38,203 nucleotides of DNA from Gammaproteobacteria bacterium (GTDB taxonomy: Bacteria; Pseudomonadota; Gammaproteobacteria; Ga0077536), in the NCBI GenBank assembly GCA_030830685.1, contig JAURMM010000089.1, positions 1 to 38,203 of the forward strand. The letters run 5' to 3'. Positions 36,126 through 38,203 of this stretch are shown in pieces. Position numbers and translations under genes: made by a program. The notes below the pieces were generated by a model. It saw only the letters and a program-made list of their open reading frames with translations. It ran no database searches and was not told the DNA's origin. Position 1 is the first letter of the stretch; every line of letters starts with the position of its first letter.

Positions 36126-37196
36126 ATGGATTTCGGCTTTGTTTTCATGGGAGACATTCACATCCACAAGGATGTGAAGTACGCAGAAGATCACGGCTTC
36201 TCGCACGCCTGGTTGTATGACAGCCAGATGCTCGGCAGTGAAGTCTACGCCGCCATGGCCTTGTGCGCTGATCGCACCAGCCGCATCAAGATAGGTCCTG
36301 GCGTCACCAACCCCGCCTCGCGTATCGCGCCCCTTTCCGCGTGCGGCATGGCCACCATCAATGAGATCGCACCGGGTCGCGCGATCATGGGGATCGGGAC
36401 CGGCAACACCACGCGCCGCACACTCGGAATGCCTGCGGCCAAGGTGGCGGACCTCGAAGAACACGTCCGCGTGTGCCGCGATCTGTTCGACGGCAAGATC
36501 ACCGATTACTCGGAAGGCGATCGCCATCGCAAGATCAAGTTCCTCAACCCGAACATGGGTTACATCAACATCACCGACAGAATTCCGATCTATCTGGCTG
36601 CCAGTGGTCCCAAGGTCGCCCAGCTCGCAGGCAAGATTGCAGACGGGGTGATCCTCTTCGGTGCAGTCCATCCGGATCTCGTGAAATGGATGATTGCCAA
36701 TGTTCGCAAGGGCGCAGAGCAGGCCGGTCGGGATCCGGACAAGATCTACATCCTCTCGATGACCGCGTTTTATCTCACCGATTCGGAGGAAGAGATCGAG
36801 ACGCGCGCCGTGCGCGAGGCAGTGGGCCCGATGGTTGCCTCGTCCAGCAACATCTTCGCGCTGTCCTGCATCAAGGATCCCTCTGCCATCCCGGGCTCCT
36901 TGCGCGACGATCTGATGGGTTTCACGGATGTATACCGTGAGCCGGATGCACCCATCGAAACCCGTCACCTCAAGCTCTATGAGGGCTATCTGCAGCGCCT
37001 GCGTGACGAGCACGAAGCACTCATGTCCAAGAAGATCATCCAGGCTACCACCCTCACGGGTACCCGCAAGGAGGTGCTGGGCATGATCGAGGGCATGCGG
37101 GATGCCGGGGTGCATCAGGTGGCAGTCCAGCCGATTCGTCCGACCCGCGAAGTGGTGGATCAATTCGCGAAGGAAATCATGCCTCACTTTGCGTGA
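36126..37196 (+). CDS. LLM-class flavin/F420-type oxidoreductase (3 of 3)
   Basis: A 356-residue luciferase-fold protein resembling the methylene-tetrahydromethanopterin-reductase-like branch. It begins MDFGFVFMGDIHIHKDVKYAEDHGFSHAWLYDSQ and has RIKIGPGVTNPASRIAPLSACGMATINEIAPGR, then GIGTGNTTRRTLGMPAAKV and PIYLAASGPKVAQLAGKIADGVILFG. The ATG at 36126 has GGGGGAGG upstream, while the frame opens at 36069. A limonene-epoxide-hydrolase-like gene follows 26 bases later on the same strand, so both probably act on the same substrate route. The cofactor (FMN or F420) is not decided by sequence alone. Confidence 0.87.
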   Translation: MDFGFVFMGDIHIHKDVKYAEDHGFSHAWLYDSQMLGSEVYAAMALCADRTSRIKIGPGVTNPASRIAPLSACGMATINEIAPGRAIMGIGTGNTTRRTLGMPAAKVADLEEHVRVCRDLFDGKITDYSEGDRHRKIKFLNPNMGYINITDRIPIYLAASGPKVAQLAGKIADGVILFGAVHPDLVKWMIANVRKGAEQAGRDPDKIYILSMTAFYLTDSEEEIETRAVREAVGPMVASSSNIFALSCIKDPSAIPGSLRDDLMGFTDVYREPDAPIETRHLKLYEGYLQRLRDEHEALMSKKIIQATTLTGTRKEVLGMIEGMRDAGVHQVAVQPIRPTREVVDQFAKEIMPHFA

Positions 37197-37222
37197 GGCA
37201 CACACAACCTGCGGGAGGTTTG

Positions 37223-37597
37223 ATGAACGCACTTGAAACTGCACAGGCTTTCATGGCGAGCTGGGCCATTCCCGGCAACTTTGAAAACTCGTTCAGGCAG
37301 TACATGACCGCGGACTGCGCCTACGAAAACGTGGGCCTTTCCAGCACGAAGGGACCGGACGAGGCACTCGCATTCTTTGCCGGTTTCTCCCAGCAGGTAC
37401 CGTTCGTCGCCATCACGATGGATCTCTTGTCCATCGCGGTGGCGGGGGACGCCGTGCTGACGGAACGGATTGATTACCTGAAGGATGCAGAAGGCAAGAT
37501 CCTGCTTACCATCCCGCTGATGGGCATCATGAAGATCCGTGACGGCAAAATCTGTGAATGGCGGGATTACTTCGACACTGCTCCCTTCGCCCGATGA
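37223..37597 (+). CDS. limonene-1,2-epoxide hydrolase-like protein
   Basis: A 124-residue NTF2-fold protein with all five active-site positions of Rhodococcus limonene epoxide hydrolase apparently retained: Y34 and N36 (AYENVG), R82 and D84 (ERIDYL), and D115 (EWRDYFD). The IRDGKICEWRDYFD ending is typical of that family. The original enzyme adds water to an epoxide in one step. GGGAGG lies just before the ATG at 37223; the frame opens at 37193. It is the second gene of a pair with the third LLM oxidoreductase. An epoxide substrate is inferred; which one is unknown. SnoaL-like relatives with other functions are the alternative. Confidence 0.82.
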   Translation: MNALETAQAFMASWAIPGNFENSFRQYMTADCAYENVGLSSTKGPDEALAFFAGFSQQVPFVAITMDLLSIAVAGDAVLTERIDYLKDAEGKILLTIPLMGIMKIRDGKICEWRDYFDTAPFAR

Positions 37598-37604
37598 CTT
37601 GAAC

Positions 37605-37638
37605 GGATACCCCGAGGGTTATACTCTCGGGGGTATCC
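37605..37638. promoter_or_regulatory. double G/C-tract palindrome before the TPR gene (CsoR-family-like operator)
   Basis: The arms GGATACCCCGAG and CTCGGGGGTATCC form an inverted repeat with one extra base. Read in detail it is two abutting 16-bp imperfect palindromes, ATACCCCGAGGGTTAT (37607-37622) and ATACTCTCGGGGGTAT (37621-37636). This pattern of AT-rich ends around C/G tracts is like operators of CsoR/FrmR-type metal or formaldehyde repressors. TATACT (37620-37625) inside it could be a -10 box. No T-run follows, so a normal terminator is less likely. Confidence 0.4.
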
Positions 37639-37690
37639 ACACAAATATCCGCACGGACACGACGTTCGTGCGCGACAGAGGACCCCCGGA

Positions 37691-38203
37691 ATGAAGAAAT
37701 CCCTGCAAAACCTGGGCGCGGGGCTGGCCGTATTGCTTGCTACCGCAAGTGCCAACCTGATCGCCGCTGAAAAAAGCGAGCACACGGCTGTCCACAAGCA
37801 TTACGAGGATGCACCAGAGGCGCAACAGCCGGGCCCCAAGGGTGAACTCGCGCCCCGTTTGCAGAACCTCGGCAAGCACGTCTTTCCCGTCACGACCGGA
37901 AATGCAGAAGCCCAGAAATTCGTCAATCAAGGACTCAACCTGGCCTATGCCTTCAATCACGGGGAGGCGAGGCGCGCCTTCCGCGAGGCCGCGCGCCTCG
38001 ACCCGGATCTCGCCATGGCCTACTGGGGCCAAGCGCTGGTGCTCGGGCCCAACATCAACGCGATGATGGCGCCCAATGAAGAGCCCCATGCGCTGGAAAT
38101 GGTCAGCAAGGCCCAGGCACGGGCCAGCAAGACCAGCCCGCGTGAGCAGGCACTGATTGCTGCGCTGGCAGTCCGTTATTCTGGCAATGCAGAGGCGCGC
38201 AAG
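37691..38203 (+). CDS. exported tetratricopeptide-repeat protein, C-terminus beyond window
   Basis: The ATG at 37691, with AGAGGA 8 bases upstream, opens a frame that runs to the right edge (171 residues). The first 26 residues are a signal peptide (MKKSLQNLGAGLAVLL..., cleavage likely after LIAA), so the protein is exported. After an acidic/Pro linker, QKFVNQGLNLAYAFNHGEARRAFREAARLDPDLAMAYWGQA-type helices at about 72-115 are TPR-like, followed by GPNINAMM. Proteins with this arrangement are widespread but of unknown function. Because of the operator-like repeat upstream it may be inducible. Confidence 0.82.
   Translation, partial: MKKSLQNLGAGLAVLLATASANLIAAEKSEHTAVHKHYEDAPEAQQPGPKGELAPRLQNLGKHVFPVTTGNAEAQKFVNQGLNLAYAFNHGEARRAFREAARLDPDLAMAYWGQALVLGPNINAMMAPNEEPHALEMVSKAQARASKTSPREQALIAALAVRYSGNAEARK

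Noticed and set aside
1..38203. CRISPR arrays, insertion sequences, prophage genes, rRNA
   Set aside because: No spaced repeat arrays, transposase or integrase motifs, phage proteins or rRNA-like segments were seen on either strand.

Overview
The window is about 38 kb of GC-rich, gene-dense chromosome. It most resembles a heterotrophic proteobacterium that stores polyhydroxyalkanoate (PHA), probably beta- or gammaproteobacterial. The reasons are a cytosolic-type malate dehydrogenase, hexameric-type citrate synthase, GTP-dependent PEP carboxykinase, the PhaR/phasin system, a class III PhaE-PhaC synthase, DUF485/ActP carboxylate permeases and an E. coli-like PntA/PntB pair. No single gene fixes the species. 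I see no insertion sequence, prophage or CRISPR array.

Left part (1-9.3 kb): a TCA-cycle block. gltA-mdh-rppH runs leftwards and diverges from sucA-sucB-lpdA, which runs rightwards and ends at a hairpin terminator. phaR follows.

Centre-left (9.3-17.6 kb): acetate, gluconeogenesis and storage. pckG (leftward) meets phaR at a bidirectional terminator. A phasin gene with a good sigma70-type promoter converges on an acs-phaE-phaC operon, so acetate activation and PHA polymerisation are co-transcribed. A HAL2-type bisphosphate nucleotidase and an orphan NarL-type response regulator follow.

Centre (17.6-24.8 kb): a tightly coupled leftward operon (enoyl-CoA hydratase, YkvI-like membrane protein, YkgJ-like Cys-cluster protein, RidA-like protein, small membrane protein) diverges from an OFA-type transporter plus a homologue of 4-hydroxybutyryl-CoA dehydratase. 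By my alignment that homologue lacks two of the four iron-sulfur ligands. An EamA transporter converges on it.

Right part (24.8-38.2 kb): an LLM-class oxidoreductase and a short zinc-type MetE-like protein lead into two tandem DUF485-ActP pairs, the first pair divergent and the second canonical. Leftward genes for proton-translocating transhydrogenase (pntA-pntB) and a PEBP/YbhB protein follow, then a second LLM oxidoreductase, tRNA-Arg(UCG), a third LLM oxidoreductase paired with a limonene-epoxide-hydrolase-like gene, and the start of an exported TPR protein behind a repeat that looks like a CsoR-family operator.

Taken together, the genes describe uptake of small carboxylates, activation to acyl-CoA, oxidation through the TCA cycle or diversion to PHA, gluconeogenesis by PckG and NADPH balance by PntAB. 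The least explained parts are the AbfD-like/OFA pair, the MetE-like gene joined to a divergent ActP, and the LLM/epoxide-hydrolase pair.
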